Source: Hominiventricola aquisgranensis (GTDB lineage Bacteria; Bacillota; Clostridia; Lachnospirales; Lachnospiraceae). Taken from it: 64,000 nt of DNA. Location: NCBI RefSeq assembly GCF_040096225.1, contig NZ_JBBMFC010000017.1:1-64000 (forward strand). Reading direction: 5' to 3'. The number at the start of each line of letters is the position of its first letter. Position 1 is the first letter of the stretch. Shown in pieces: positions 33,502-41,672 of the stretch. The notes under the pieces are model-generated. The model did no database searches. It saw nothing but the letters and a program-made list of their open reading frames with translations, and was not told the DNA's origin. The position numbers were made by a program, and so were the translations under genes.

Positions 33502-33939
33502 CTATTCTGCTATACCCTGCGGAACTTCAAATTTGTATCCGCTCCCCAGAACAGTACGAATATAACCCGCTTTCGGCATATCCGGAGTCAGTTTTCTGCG
33601 GATCTGACCAATGACGCTGGCAACAGCCGTTCCACAGTTTTCGCTATCTCCCCCCCCCCACACTTCTTCATAGATCTGCCCAGCAGAAAATACCCAGGAT
33701 GGATGGTTTGCCAAGTATACCAATGTCGCAAATTCCCGATGGGTCATAGAAATCAACTCACCATTTCGATGTACCGTTCTCTCCTTCAGGCGGAGTTCCA
33801 ATCCCGGAAAAACAAGAATATTACACGGATGGGATGACACAGTATGGTCAAATCCTGGCTCGGCCGCAATAATCTCCATAATTCTGCTAAGTATGTATTC
33901 TTCATGGTCTGTTACCGACAGTACAAAGATTTTTCCCAT
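33502..33939 (-). CDS. Receiver-less winged-helix protein, copy 4 (with G10 tract)
   Basis: A 145-aa near-twin of copy 3 (same N-terminus MGKIFVLSVTDHEEYILSRI and winged helix ending GSGYKFEVPQG). Between QIYEEVW and ENCG it has GGGDS where copy 3 has GEDG, because the coding strand carries a run of ten G residues. Gain or loss of one G would shift the frame before the recognition helix. The start is ATG 33939 after TGGAGGG. The pair of copies 3 and 4 brackets the resistance block. Confidence 0.86.
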   Translation of the reverse strand: MGKIFVLSVTDHEEYILSRIMEIIAAEPGFDHTVSSHPCNILVFPGLELRLKERTVHRNGELISMTHREFATLVYLANHPSWVFSAGQIYEEVWGGGDSENCGTAVASVIGQIRRKLTPDMPKAGYIRTVLGSGYKFEVPQGIAE

Positions 33940-34010
33940 ATATCCCTCCACTTTAACATATAGAACCTGCAATGACTTATTTTTTCTATTGTCTTTGTCT
34001 GAATACTATT

Positions 34011-34784
34011 CTACCATCCCTTTTTTCTAACTATTTTTTTCTTCTTAGCAACAGTCAATATCCTAGCGTCTTTCTTTTTATTTGCAAGAATAATTACAGA
34101 AATCAAGAATGTCAAAACCATTATGATAAAGGCAGGGAAAATGTGATAAGTATAACCATATTCCGCGCCACAAGTAGGGTCTACTAAAATCATGCTTGCT
34201 TTAATCGGATAATAATTTAACAGTGTTCCTTCAAAAGTCCCGAAATATCCATACACAAAAGCTAGCGCAACCCCACCCAAAAAATTGTTTGCCGAACAAC
34301 AAAATAGCAAAATAATCGGCAAGACTGAAATATAGATTCCTATATTCGCCCCAGTAACACGAATAAACATATTGAGCAGATTGCCAAAATGCACTCCTGG
34401 AAATCCAGCAATAACATTGATTACTAATGTTAGCACGCATCCTATAAGGCTAAAGCAGATTGTCAACAACAATAGGACAAGTAGTTTTCCAGAAAGTAAC
34501 TGTTTATATGGAATAGGAATTGTTGATATATTCTTCATCGTATCGTCTGTATATTCCCTTGTTATAATATAACCTGCTATCAATGCAATGATAATTGGAA
34601 AAAACAAGGTACAGTTACTAATCATAACCTGTTGCATAAAATAGTCAAACGTCCATGTCTGTCCACCGTTGGCTGTGGAATAAAACAGTGACAGTAACGG
34701 AGAAAGTGTTGCCATAATAATTCCGGCTTTTATTACGGAATATCGCTTTAATTTTAAAAATTCGGTTTTTATAATATTTCTCAT
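34011..34784 (-). CDS. ABC-2-type permease, lantibiotic-immunity type (module 4, second permease)
   Basis: A 257-aa membrane protein with about six helices. It starts MRNIIKTEFLKLKRYSVIKAG and contains YIITREYTDDTMKNISTIPIPYKQLLSGKL, the typical loop of LanE/LanG and BcrB-like permeases. The C-terminus is basic (KKKKIVRKKGW). The start is ATG 34784, 5 bp after the first permease; longer upstream frames are unsupported. Paired with the next permease and a BcrA-type ATPase, it resembles LanFEG or CprABC exporters that expel lantibiotics from the membrane. Confidence 0.88.
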   Translation of the reverse strand: MRNIIKTEFLKLKRYSVIKAGIIMATLSPLLSLFYSTANGGQTWTFDYFMQQVMISNCTLFFPIIIALIAGYIITREYTDDTMKNISTIPIPYKQLLSGKLLVLLLLTICFSLIGCVLTLVINVIAGFPGVHFGNLLNMFIRVTGANIGIYISVLPIILLFCCSANNFLGGVALAFVYGYFGTFEGTLLNYYPIKASMILVDPTCGAEYGYTYHIFPAFIIMVLTFLISVIILANKKKDARILTVAKKKKIVRKKGW

Positions 34785-34789
34785 ATCTT

Positions 34790-35599
34790 TTACCTCGTCC
34801 ATTTTTTGTAGAAGCGAATGATCAGCCACAAAGAAAGTATAACTGTAATTGCCATAATAAAAATTGTATGGCAAGTGGTTGGTACAATCGCATAGGCTTC
34901 CGGCAAAAGATTGTCTTTTTGCAAATGATCCATCATTAAGCCGCTTGTCCAGTTCATAACACATATAACTGGGAAAGAATTTAAGAAAGCAATTTTTGCA
35001 GCACTTATAGATGTTCCAACTGTCCCTAGTATGCCCCAGTTAAAAATAGAATAAAAAAACGCAAGCAGGATAGAAAGCAAAAAACTTTTGTTAAAACAAA
35101 TAATTAAAAATACAATCGGCAAAGAAGCTGCTACGATAAGAACTCCAAAAATAAGGCTCATAAATATCTTATAAGTCATACCATAAACCATTCCTACATG
35201 AAACAGTTTACAAAACAACGCAACAGATAATGTGCTTGTCAGACAAAACGCAACGCTAAAAATAAAGAGCATAGAAATTTTTGCCATAATGAGTTGTGTA
35301 TTTGTAACAGGAATTGTTCTAAGGTTTTTGGAAGTATCGCAATCTCTTTCTATAAAAAACAAAATAGCGGCAATGATACCAATTAGACATGGAAGCAAAA
35401 AAACCAATCCATATCCCAACATCATTGTATAAACATAATCAAATCGGGTTTGAAGATAATGTTCCGTTGTATCTGCACCTGTTCCCGCCTTTGCCATATA
35501 TGCCAAAATCAACGGAAAAAATAACGATAATGACATCAGTGCGTATAATAATCTTTTCCGCTTTAATTTCCAAAATTCGCATTTAATCAGTTTAAGCAA
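34790..35599 (-). CDS. ABC-2-type permease, lantibiotic-immunity type (module 4, first permease)
   Basis: A 269-aa protein with about six helices. It starts MLKLIKCEFWKLKRKRLLYALM and contains IERDCDTSKNLRTIPVTNTQLIMAKI, the family loop also seen in its partner. The start overlaps the ATPase stop by 8 bp, indicating coupling. It likely forms the EG/BC heterodimer with the 257-aa permease. Confidence 0.9.
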   Translation of the reverse strand: MLKLIKCEFWKLKRKRLLYALMSLSLFFPLILAYMAKAGTGADTTEHYLQTRFDYVYTMMLGYGLVFLLPCLIGIIAAILFFIERDCDTSKNLRTIPVTNTQLIMAKISMLFIFSVAFCLTSTLSVALFCKLFHVGMVYGMTYKIFMSLIFGVLIVAASLPIVFLIICFNKSFLLSILLAFFYSIFNWGILGTVGTSISAAKIAFLNSFPVICVMNWTSGLMMDHLQKDNLLPEAYAIVPTTCHTIFIMAITVILSLWLIIRFYKKWTR

Positions 35600-36518
35600 T
35601 TCCTTCGCCCCCTGTCACACGCTTGAAGTAATCTTCAAGACTTTCTTCACAGGTATGTGCTTCTGATACCTCCAATCCGTTTTCTACAAAAGCAGTTACA
35701 ATTTTCCCCACAGGCAACTCCATATTGTGTAGACGCAGATTGTGGTCGTCTTGTATGGAAAAATGGGTTTCGTGGAAATTGCGTTCCAAAATTCTTGCCG
35801 CCTGTGCAGTATCAGAGAGCGTAAACCGGATATGCTTACTGCTTTTTTGCTCCAACTCAGCAAGGCTTTCTTCTTCCAGCAATGCACCGTGGTCGATAAT
35901 TCCAATATCGTCAGCCAGCAAGGAAATTTCTGAAAGAATGTGACTGGAAATCAGAATCGTTTTTCCTCTTGCGTCGCAAAGCTCCCGAATAAAGGAGCGT
36001 ACCTCTGCAATACCGATGGGATCAAGACCGTTGATCGGCTCATCCAAAATCAAAAGTTCCGGATCGTGCATAACAGCAAGGGCGATGGCAAGCCGCTGTT
36101 TCATACCAAGGGAATACTGGGAAAAGAGCTTTTTATCTTTGTAGGGCAGTCCTACCAGATCCAGAGCGTCTTTGACGGCATGATTGTTTGGTACACCCCG
36201 CAAGGTGGCAAAGATACGCAGGTTTTCTGTGCCGGTCAGATTGGGATAAAAGCCTGGGGACTCAATCAGGCTGCCGATACGGGGCAGCAATTTCTTTTCA
36301 TTCCCCTGCAAAGGCTTTCCCCAGATTTTGACCTCCCCGGAAGTCGGATTTGTTAAGCCCAACAGCATCTTCATGGTAGTAGTTTTTCCGGCTCCGTTTC
36401 TCCCCAGCAGACCATAAATTCTCCCACGCTTCACATGGATATTCAAGTCAGCCACACTCTTTTGTGAGCCGTATTGCTTCGTCAGATTTTTTGTTTCAAT
36501 GATGTAATTTGTATCCAT
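35592..36518 (-). CDS. ABC ATPase, BcrA/LanF-type bacteriocin immunity (module 4)
   Basis: A 308-aa ATPase: Walker A GRNGAGKTT, Q-loop SLIESPGFYPNLTGTENL, signature YSLGMKQRLAIALAV, Walker B LLILDEPINGLDPIG, switch ISSHILSEI. The C-terminal extension of about 90 residues and the NGLDP box match BcrA/MutF/CprA proteins, which act in bacitracin or lantibiotic self-protection. Start ATG 36518 follows AGGAGG. Four direct repeats lie just upstream (36558-36598), a very clear regulator site. Confidence 0.93.
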   Translation of the reverse strand: MDTNYIIETKNLTKQYGSQKSVADLNIHVKRGRIYGLLGRNGAGKTTTMKMLLGLTNPTSGEVKIWGKPLQGNEKKLLPRIGSLIESPGFYPNLTGTENLRIFATLRGVPNNHAVKDALDLVGLPYKDKKLFSQYSLGMKQRLAIALAVMHDPELLILDEPINGLDPIGIAEVRSFIRELCDARGKTILISSHILSEISLLADDIGIIDHGALLEEESLAELEQKSSKHIRFTLSDTAQAARILERNFHETHFSIQDDHNLRLHNMELPVGKIVTAFVENGLEVSEAHTCEESLEDYFKRVTGGEGIA

Positions 36519-36544
36519 ATTCAAAACCTCCTGTTCTGTAAGGT

Positions 36545-36598
36545 ATTCTATCACGCCAACCTTGCATTAACCTTGCCGCAACCTTGCATTAACCTTGC
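36545..36598 (-). promoter_or_regulatory. Module 4 transporter promoter with four 11-bp-spaced direct repeats
   Basis: AACCTTGC (minus strand GCAAGGTT) occurs at 36558, 36569, 36580 and 36591, exactly 11 bp apart. A -10 TAGAAT (36545-36550) follows 7 bp after the last repeat on the minus strand. This is the pattern of two OmpR-type dimers stacked upstream of an activated promoter. Confidence 0.8.
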
Positions 36599-36624
36599 AA
36601 TTTGAAATCCGGCAAAATGACAAA

Positions 36625-36649
36625 GGCTCCCGCCATAAAGACGGGAACC
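36625..36649 (-). terminator. Terminator of the module 4 HTH-RR-HK operon
   Basis: GGCTCCCG (36625-36632) pairs with CGGGAACC (36642-36649, with a wobble); on the minus strand TTTGTCATTTT follows. It separates the regulatory operon from the transporter promoter. Confidence 0.75.
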
Positions 36650-36652
36650 CGC

Positions 36653-37570
36653 TTAAATCTCCGAAGGAAAAAGCAAAGCAAATTCAGTTCCTTTTCCCGG
36701 TACACTTTCAACTGTTATGCTTCCACCCATCTTTTCTACAAGCTGATGGACAATAGAAAGACCAAGACCGCTGCCTTTTTCAGACCGACCCTTATCACAC
36801 TTATAAAGCCGTTCAAATATGTGTTTCAAATCTTCTTTCTCAATCCCCACTCCATTATCCGCCAGCAGCAGCTCTATGTTGTTTTCCTTCTTCGATAGGG
36901 CAAATTTAATTTTGTCCGCATGGCTGTGAGCGATTACATTTTGAATGAGATTATTGATAATCCTCATATAGCTGTCCGTATCCAATCTTACCCGGATAGG
37001 CTGTTCGGGAATATCAATGTCATAATCGACTTGCTTATCTTCAAAAATCGGTATCCAGTCGATCAGGATATTTCTTGTCAACTCTGCGGCTTCAACGCTC
37101 TGGATTTCCAAAGCAAACTCGTCGGAATTTAACTTGAACCAGTCAAAGAGTACATCAATATATTCTTTCAAATCATGGGCTTTCCGTCGGGCGGTTTCAA
37201 TATAATCATCCCGGTCTTTTCCTGTGACCAGTCCTTTGTGTGCAGCGTCAAGATACCCAATCAGAGTGGTAAGGGGCGTTCGCACATCATGGGAAAGGCT
37301 CGTCATAAGCTGGCGGTTGGTTTCCTCTGTCTGCCGTACAGTTGAAAGTCTGCTTTCATAGGACACAACGATCTCATTGATTTCATAGGCAAGAGGTGCT
37401 GTCAGTTCATTTGTTGCAGACAGAATACGCCGGTTGCCATTTCCGTTTTTCACATCAACCAGCACATCGGTCATTTCTGCGATTTGCTTTTTTACGCGCC
37501 GAACGAGAACGATGGAAGTCAGCACAGCTACAACAGCAATCACAATAGACAAGAAAACGATGATTTCCAT
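36653..37570 (-). CDS. Sensor histidine kinase (module 4)
   Basis: A 305-aa kinase. A single N-terminal membrane helix (about 3-23) is visible, then a HAMP-like linker, the phospho-acceptor His near residue 94 (SLSHDVRTPLTTL), N-box NNLIQNVIAHS, G1 DNGVGI and G2 GSGLGLSIVHQL. With one helix and no extracytoplasmic domain it must take its signal from the membrane, the cytoplasm or a partner. It lies 5 bp after the regulator gene. Confidence 0.92.
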   Translation of the reverse strand: MEIIVFLSIVIAVVAVLTSIVLVRRVKKQIAEMTDVLVDVKNGNGNRRILSATNELTAPLAYEINEIVVSYESRLSTVRQTEETNRQLMTSLSHDVRTPLTTLIGYLDAAHKGLVTGKDRDDYIETARRKAHDLKEYIDVLFDWFKLNSDEFALEIQSVEAAELTRNILIDWIPIFEDKQVDYDIDIPEQPIRVRLDTDSYMRIINNLIQNVIAHSHADKIKFALSKKENNIELLLADNGVGIEKEDLKHIFERLYKCDKGRSEKGSGLGLSIVHQLVEKMGGSITVESVPGKGTEFALLFPSEI

Positions 37571-37575
37571 ACCAG

Positions 37576-38268
37576 CTACACCTCCTTATTAAAGCGGTAG
37601 CCAATCCCTTTAACCGTTTGGATATACTTTGGACTGGAAGGATTGACTTCTAATTTTTTACGAAGCCGACTGATAATCGCCATAATGTTACTGTCATCAT
37701 AGAAATATTCTTCGCCCCATACTTCCTCATAAATCTGCTGTTTGGTCAAAATTTTCCCTTGATGCTTTGCACAGTACAGGAGCAGATCAAATTCCTTTGG
37801 TGGAAGTTCAAAAGTGCCGTTTTCCGTCGTAACAGAACGATTTTCAAGGTCAATCTGCAATCCATCAAAATCCAATTTTTGCATGGCTCCGGCTTGCTGA
37901 TTAAAGCGGGTGTAGCGGCGAATAAGGGACGCAATACGGGCAATCAGTTCATCCATGTCAAACGGCTTTGTCAGATAATCGTCCGCTCCGGCCCGTAAGC
38001 CCCGCACTTTAGAAGCGCTGTCATTTTTGGATGTGAACATCAAAATCGGCAAGCTGTTCTCTTTGCGGATTTCTTCCAGCGTTTCAAAGCCATCTATACC
38101 GGGCATCATCACATCCAGCACCACAAGCTGGTATTCCTGCTCTTTTAATTTCTGCAAACCCTCTTTTCCGGTATTACAAAAATCGGCTTCTATATGTTCC
38201 GATTGCACACTGCGTTTAATCAAAGCACACAGTTCTCTGTCATCATCTATAATTAAAATTTTATTCAT
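37576..38268 (-). CDS. OmpR-family response regulator (module 4)
   Basis: A 230-aa regulator: receiver IDDDRELCALI, Asp near residue 52 (VVLDVMMPGIDG), Lys in LTKPFD; winged helix FELPPKEFDLLLYCAKHQG, KQQIYEEVWGEEYFYDDS, AIISRLRKKLE and GYRFNKEV. It overlaps the upstream HTH gene by 8 bp. It is the natural candidate to bind the fourfold repeat at 36558-36598. Related regulators control CprABC-type lantibiotic resistance. Confidence 0.94.
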   Translation of the reverse strand: MNKILIIDDDRELCALIKRSVQSEHIEADFCNTGKEGLQKLKEQEYQLVVLDVMMPGIDGFETLEEIRKENSLPILMFTSKNDSASKVRGLRAGADDYLTKPFDMDELIARIASLIRRYTRFNQQAGAMQKLDFDGLQIDLENRSVTTENGTFELPPKEFDLLLYCAKHQGKILTKQQIYEEVWGEEYFYDDSNIMAIISRLRKKLEVNPSSPKYIQTVKGIGYRFNKEV

Positions 38269-38449
38269 GGCTCAGCTCCTTCCCTTGTTTTGTCCGGCCA
38301 TCAATCGGCTTCTCTGCAGTTTTGGGGATCAGCCAAACACCGGCCATTTTCACAGCGCCGTGGATACGCCCACCCGCACAATAATAATTTACCCTGCGAG
38401 GTGTCACGCCCCACTGTTCGGCGGCATCTTTTAGTGTCATATAGTCCAT
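38261..38449 (-). CDS. Small MerR/excisionase-like HTH protein (module 4)
   Basis: A 62-aa protein with one HTH unit of the kind found in excisionase-like DNA-binding proteins: MTLKDAAEQWGVTPRRVNYYCAGGRIHGAVKMAGVWLIPKTAEKP. It is the first gene of the HTH-RR-HK operon, with a clear promoter upstream and GGAGGTG before the start. Its basic wing resembles small regulators of mobile elements; role unknown. Confidence 0.85.
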   Translation of the reverse strand: MDYMTLKDAAEQWGVTPRRVNYYCAGGRIHGAVKMAGVWLIPKTAEKPIDGRTKQGKELSHE

Positions 38450-38469
38450 TTTGCACCTCCATAGGACAT

Positions 38470-38498
38470 ATTATAGTTCCTTATCTCGAATAATACAA
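38470..38498 (-). promoter_or_regulatory. Promoter of the HTH-RR-HK operon
   Basis: On the minus strand TTGTAT, a 17-bp spacer and TATAAT, about 20 bp upstream of the HTH start. A good sigma-A-type promoter that needs no activator. Confidence 0.7.
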
Positions 38499-38527
38499 GC
38501 TGACTATTGTGATTATGCTTACATAAA

Positions 38528-38557
38528 GAGCCGCAGATCATCTCTGACCTGCGGCTC
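38528..38557 (-). terminator. Terminator of the long backbone operon
   Basis: GAGCCGCAG pairs perfectly with CTGCGGCTC around a 12-nt loop, followed on the minus strand by TTTATG. It lies 20 bp after the stop of the 209-aa protein. Confidence 0.75.
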
Positions 38558-38575
38558 CGTTCTCCTATTAACCTG

Positions 38576-39205
38576 TTAAGTATGTATCCCGTATTTCGCC
38601 GTTTGGATGTTCTCTTCGCCATGCAGGATTACCCCGCCGCAGGTCTTGGCACCCTGTACCATGTAGCCCTCAAAAAAGAAGCTGTAAGGCAGGTAATCAT
38701 CCGTCAGGACGATGCGTTCGTAGTTGTACCAATTAAAATGCTGATCCAGAAACTTTCCCAGCTTGTGCCGCAAGATAGGATTCCCCACTACGGCCTTGAG
38801 ATTCTTCCTGCTGTGAAACTCCAGCTTTGGCCTGTTCTGTTCCGGAATGGACAGCAGCCGCCACCGTGTTCCATCGGCGACTTCTTCCTCACCTGCCGCA
38901 TATGAGCGAAACGGCTCATATGGCAGCCTGACCCGCTCGGTATAACCGGAAACGTTGTCTCTGCCAGCATCCTTCAGCCATGTGAAGGAAAGCTCCAGCA
39001 CTTTGGCACCGCCTACTGCATCACACAGCCGCAGTTCTGCATAGGAATGGATATCTTTGGTGATCAAATACTTTTTCTCCTCCAACCGCTGCAATTCCTT
39101 TTTCAAAATAATAAAGCGCTGCGGTGAGCAACCTTTTCTGGAACAGGTCTTGACGGAAATGCTATCTTGATTCACATAAACTGTTGCCATTGTCCTATTA
39201 TTCAT
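38576..39205 (-). CDS. Uncharacterised 209-aa protein
   Basis: A soluble 209-aa protein with mixed strands and helices. Visible segments are CSRKGCSPQRFIILKKEL, ELRLCDAVGGAKVLELSFTWL, YTERVRLPYEPFRSYAAG and WYNYERIVLTDDYLPYSFFFEG. No signal peptide or known catalytic motif. I chose ATG 39205, which follows GAGGTG. It overlaps the upstream 824-aa gene by 8 bp, so the trio 705/824/209 is tightly coupled. No family recognised. Confidence 0.8.
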   Translation of the reverse strand: MNNRTMATVYVNQDSISVKTCSRKGCSPQRFIILKKELQRLEEKKYLITKDIHSYAELRLCDAVGGAKVLELSFTWLKDAGRDNVSGYTERVRLPYEPFRSYAAGEEEVADGTRWRLLSIPEQNRPKLEFHSRKNLKAVVGNPILRHKLGKFLDQHFNWYNYERIVLTDDYLPYSFFFEGYMVQGAKTCGGVILHGEENIQTAKYGIHT

Positions 39206-41672
39206 AATACACCTCATTTCTGCTATTTGCCTCTGCTTGATGCATGGCAGTCTGCATGACCAGGAAGGGGTGCTCTACATACTCCTCTTTTGCTGAGGTA
39301 TATGCCGCTCCACCCAAAGAGTCCAGATACTGCCATCCGTTTTTGGATTTTGAGATGTACACATAGAACGGTGCAAGCACATACTCATCCCGTTCATAGC
39401 AGCCCAGATACCGTCTTGCAAGTACTGCCACAACACCCAGCTCTGCCGCTTTCTGTGTTGTCAGGGAAACTGCCAGTTTCATTACTTCCTCTTTTTCAAT
39501 ATCATTGAGTCCGAAAGTATAGATACTCTCCAGGAACAGCACAGGCTTCTCACTGGTGACAGGCTTTCCGATATCCATGTTCTCCTGCGACAGATCAGCA
39601 AAAGAAAAATCGACGGCAGGCGGTTTTTGAAATGCACCTTTTGTCAAGCGGAGACAGGCACGAGCCACCACCGCTTCATCCTTTTTCACAAGGACAATCT
39701 TCTTATTAGAGTCAAAGGCAGCTAACAGGCACTCCCTCTGGCTTCCAGTACGGTAAGACAAGCAGGTACTATGAGGAAGTTCACCAAGCCGCAGAGTGTG
39801 GTAAAAATCATCCACCTCTTCTGCCCAAAATGCACCTCGCGCCAACGAAAGATTTTTCTTCCAGAGGCTCTCCTGCATCTCGCTGACAGGGTAGCGAATC
39901 TCACGCTGCAGGTCACCAGCAAAATATTTGAGTTTATAGAACTGGCCCATCAATTCAGCCTGTACGATCCGTCGCAGCGCTTCAACAGCCAGCTCCTGCC
40001 CGTCCAGTTCCCCATAGAGAGCGCATACCATAGCCGCGCCGCCCTGCAGTAAAAATTCCGTGACAGTCTCCCGGTTCTGCTCCACAAAATCGTCCGAAAA
40101 TGCCAGTTTTTCTTTTAGATCCAGCCAGTCTGCATCTGTTGTCAGAATATCTTTCCGCACCTGCTTCCAATCCGTCATTTCCAAAAGAGCCTTCATATTA
40201 TTGAGGGCAAATACCACATCCGACTCTGTAGTGAAATCCGGTATGAATGCCTGCAGCTGCGTATAGTGTTGTAGCAGCCCCATGGCAATCCGCCGGGTCA
40301 GCCCACAGATATGTCCAAATGAACCCCGATACCATTCGCTAAACGGCCTTTCCAACAGACATTTTCCAAGCTGCTCCAACTCTGCATCTCCTGTATATTG
40401 GCTGACCAGATCCCGTTTTATCAGCTGCCGCAGTGTCAGCAAACGCTGATCTATGGAAAGAGGTGTCAGCATAGTGTATAACCGGACATAAACCTCTTTC
40501 TGATGCCAAAGCTGATACATTTCCTCAAAGGTGTACTGCTGCCCTTCTTCCAGAAGCGTAAAAAAGCTGTCGCTGCGGTTCACAGAATCGCTGGCTTTCA
40601 AATTCTTCAGCGTCAGGGAATTGATGTTACAGTGCTCACAAAAGCCCGGCTCAAACAATAGAGAGTATCGCCCCAAGGACAGGAACACTTCACTGTTCTG
40701 ATTCACCAATTCCAAAAAATGCTTTTTTCTATGCTCCACCGCATAAATGAGAATTGAAAACTGGAATTGCCGGACAGCATTAAAATCCAGATGGAGCCTG
40801 CCGGCATACAGAGCATTCAGATAACTCAGTTGGTTGCATAAAATTTCTTCCCTCTGTTCCTTGCTCAAAGGATGTGGCTGGGAGATAAACCAGTTGAGGT
40901 CATATTGTCCGGCATGGTTGTCCAGCCAGAGGTCAAAAAAAGCAGACAAATCCTCTGCGTCATATTCAAATACAGCCAACAGCCGGCGGAATTTTCCTAC
41001 ATCGGTCATTTTCATCCACCGGAGAGCTTTCAGGCGTTCTACTGACAGAAACAGCCGCACACCATACCGATAAAGCAAGATGCAGACTCTCTGGAGCGGA
41101 CGATTCTGTTCCAACAGTTCCAGAGCTTTCCGTTCATTTTGATGCCAGAAAAACAGATACGAACCAAGAAACGGCTGCCGCATCATATCCCGCTGGTGCT
41201 CCGTCAGCATGGAAAGTCCCTTCCACTCCGCAATGGGAAAAGTCTGCAGGTTATCCAATATGACCTGCTCCTCTTCTTCATACATCACAAAGGGAAAATA
41301 GTATTTCAGGTATTCAAACCTCAGGGAAGGCAACAGTTCCAATTTCATGACTGCCAGCACCTGCTCTTGGGAATACGCTGTCAGTCTCTCTCCATACCCG
41401 TCTGCCGACTCTAAGGCTGAAGCAATTTCTTCATCGCCAATCTCCTGCCTGCACAACGTACCATAGAGCGCTGCAAAGTCCGGCACCCGAACCAGTTCTT
41501 CCTGTATCCGCTTTGTCTTTCGGATGTGCAGCCGTTCCTGTAATTGAAGTGTCTCCACCTGTCCACATGCCTGCGCTATGGCATCCTCTGAAAAGCTGCC
41601 TGTAAGCGTCGGAAGCAATCCGTCATCTTTCATTCTGGTCAATAGGGTCAGATGTTTTAATGTATTTCTCAT
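39198..41672 (-). CDS. Uncharacterised 824-aa helical protein with PcfJ-like C-terminal motif
   Basis: A large soluble protein, mostly helical for about 600 residues. A mixed C-terminal domain (about 635-690) reads HSTCLSYRTGSQ, LLAAFDSNKKIVLVKKDE and AVVARACLRL. That order (Cys-Ser turn, then a strand on which a residue such as K or R is placed, then AR.CLRL) resembles the corresponding HHCAGS...FLRK segment of PcfJ at 46565. I see no helicase, nuclease or membrane motif. It is coupled by ATGA to the 705-aa gene. Possibly part of an undescribed system with its neighbours. Confidence 0.8.
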   Translation of the reverse strand: MRNTLKHLTLLTRMKDDGLLPTLTGSFSEDAIAQACGQVETLQLQERLHIRKTKRIQEELVRVPDFAALYGTLCRQEIGDEEIASALESADGYGERLTAYSQEQVLAVMKLELLPSLRFEYLKYYFPFVMYEEEEQVILDNLQTFPIAEWKGLSMLTEHQRDMMRQPFLGSYLFFWHQNERKALELLEQNRPLQRVCILLYRYGVRLFLSVERLKALRWMKMTDVGKFRRLLAVFEYDAEDLSAFFDLWLDNHAGQYDLNWFISQPHPLSKEQREEILCNQLSYLNALYAGRLHLDFNAVRQFQFSILIYAVEHRKKHFLELVNQNSEVFLSLGRYSLLFEPGFCEHCNINSLTLKNLKASDSVNRSDSFFTLLEEGQQYTFEEMYQLWHQKEVYVRLYTMLTPLSIDQRLLTLRQLIKRDLVSQYTGDAELEQLGKCLLERPFSEWYRGSFGHICGLTRRIAMGLLQHYTQLQAFIPDFTTESDVVFALNNMKALLEMTDWKQVRKDILTTDADWLDLKEKLAFSDDFVEQNRETVTEFLLQGGAAMVCALYGELDGQELAVEALRRIVQAELMGQFYKLKYFAGDLQREIRYPVSEMQESLWKKNLSLARGAFWAEEVDDFYHTLRLGELPHSTCLSYRTGSQRECLLAAFDSNKKIVLVKKDEAVVARACLRLTKGAFQKPPAVDFSFADLSQENMDIGKPVTSEKPVLFLESIYTFGLNDIEKEEVMKLAVSLTTQKAAELGVVAVLARRYLGCYERDEYVLAPFYVYISKSKNGWQYLDSLGGAAYTSAKEEYVEHPFLVMQTAMHQAEANSRNEVYYE

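Noticed and set aside
33650..33660. Frameshifted pseudogene at the ten-G tract
   Set aside because: The frame stays open across the tract and the winged helix is complete to the normal C-terminus.
36558..36598. CRISPR-like array
   Set aside because: The repeats are 8 bp at an 11-bp period with no spacers; it is a regulator site.
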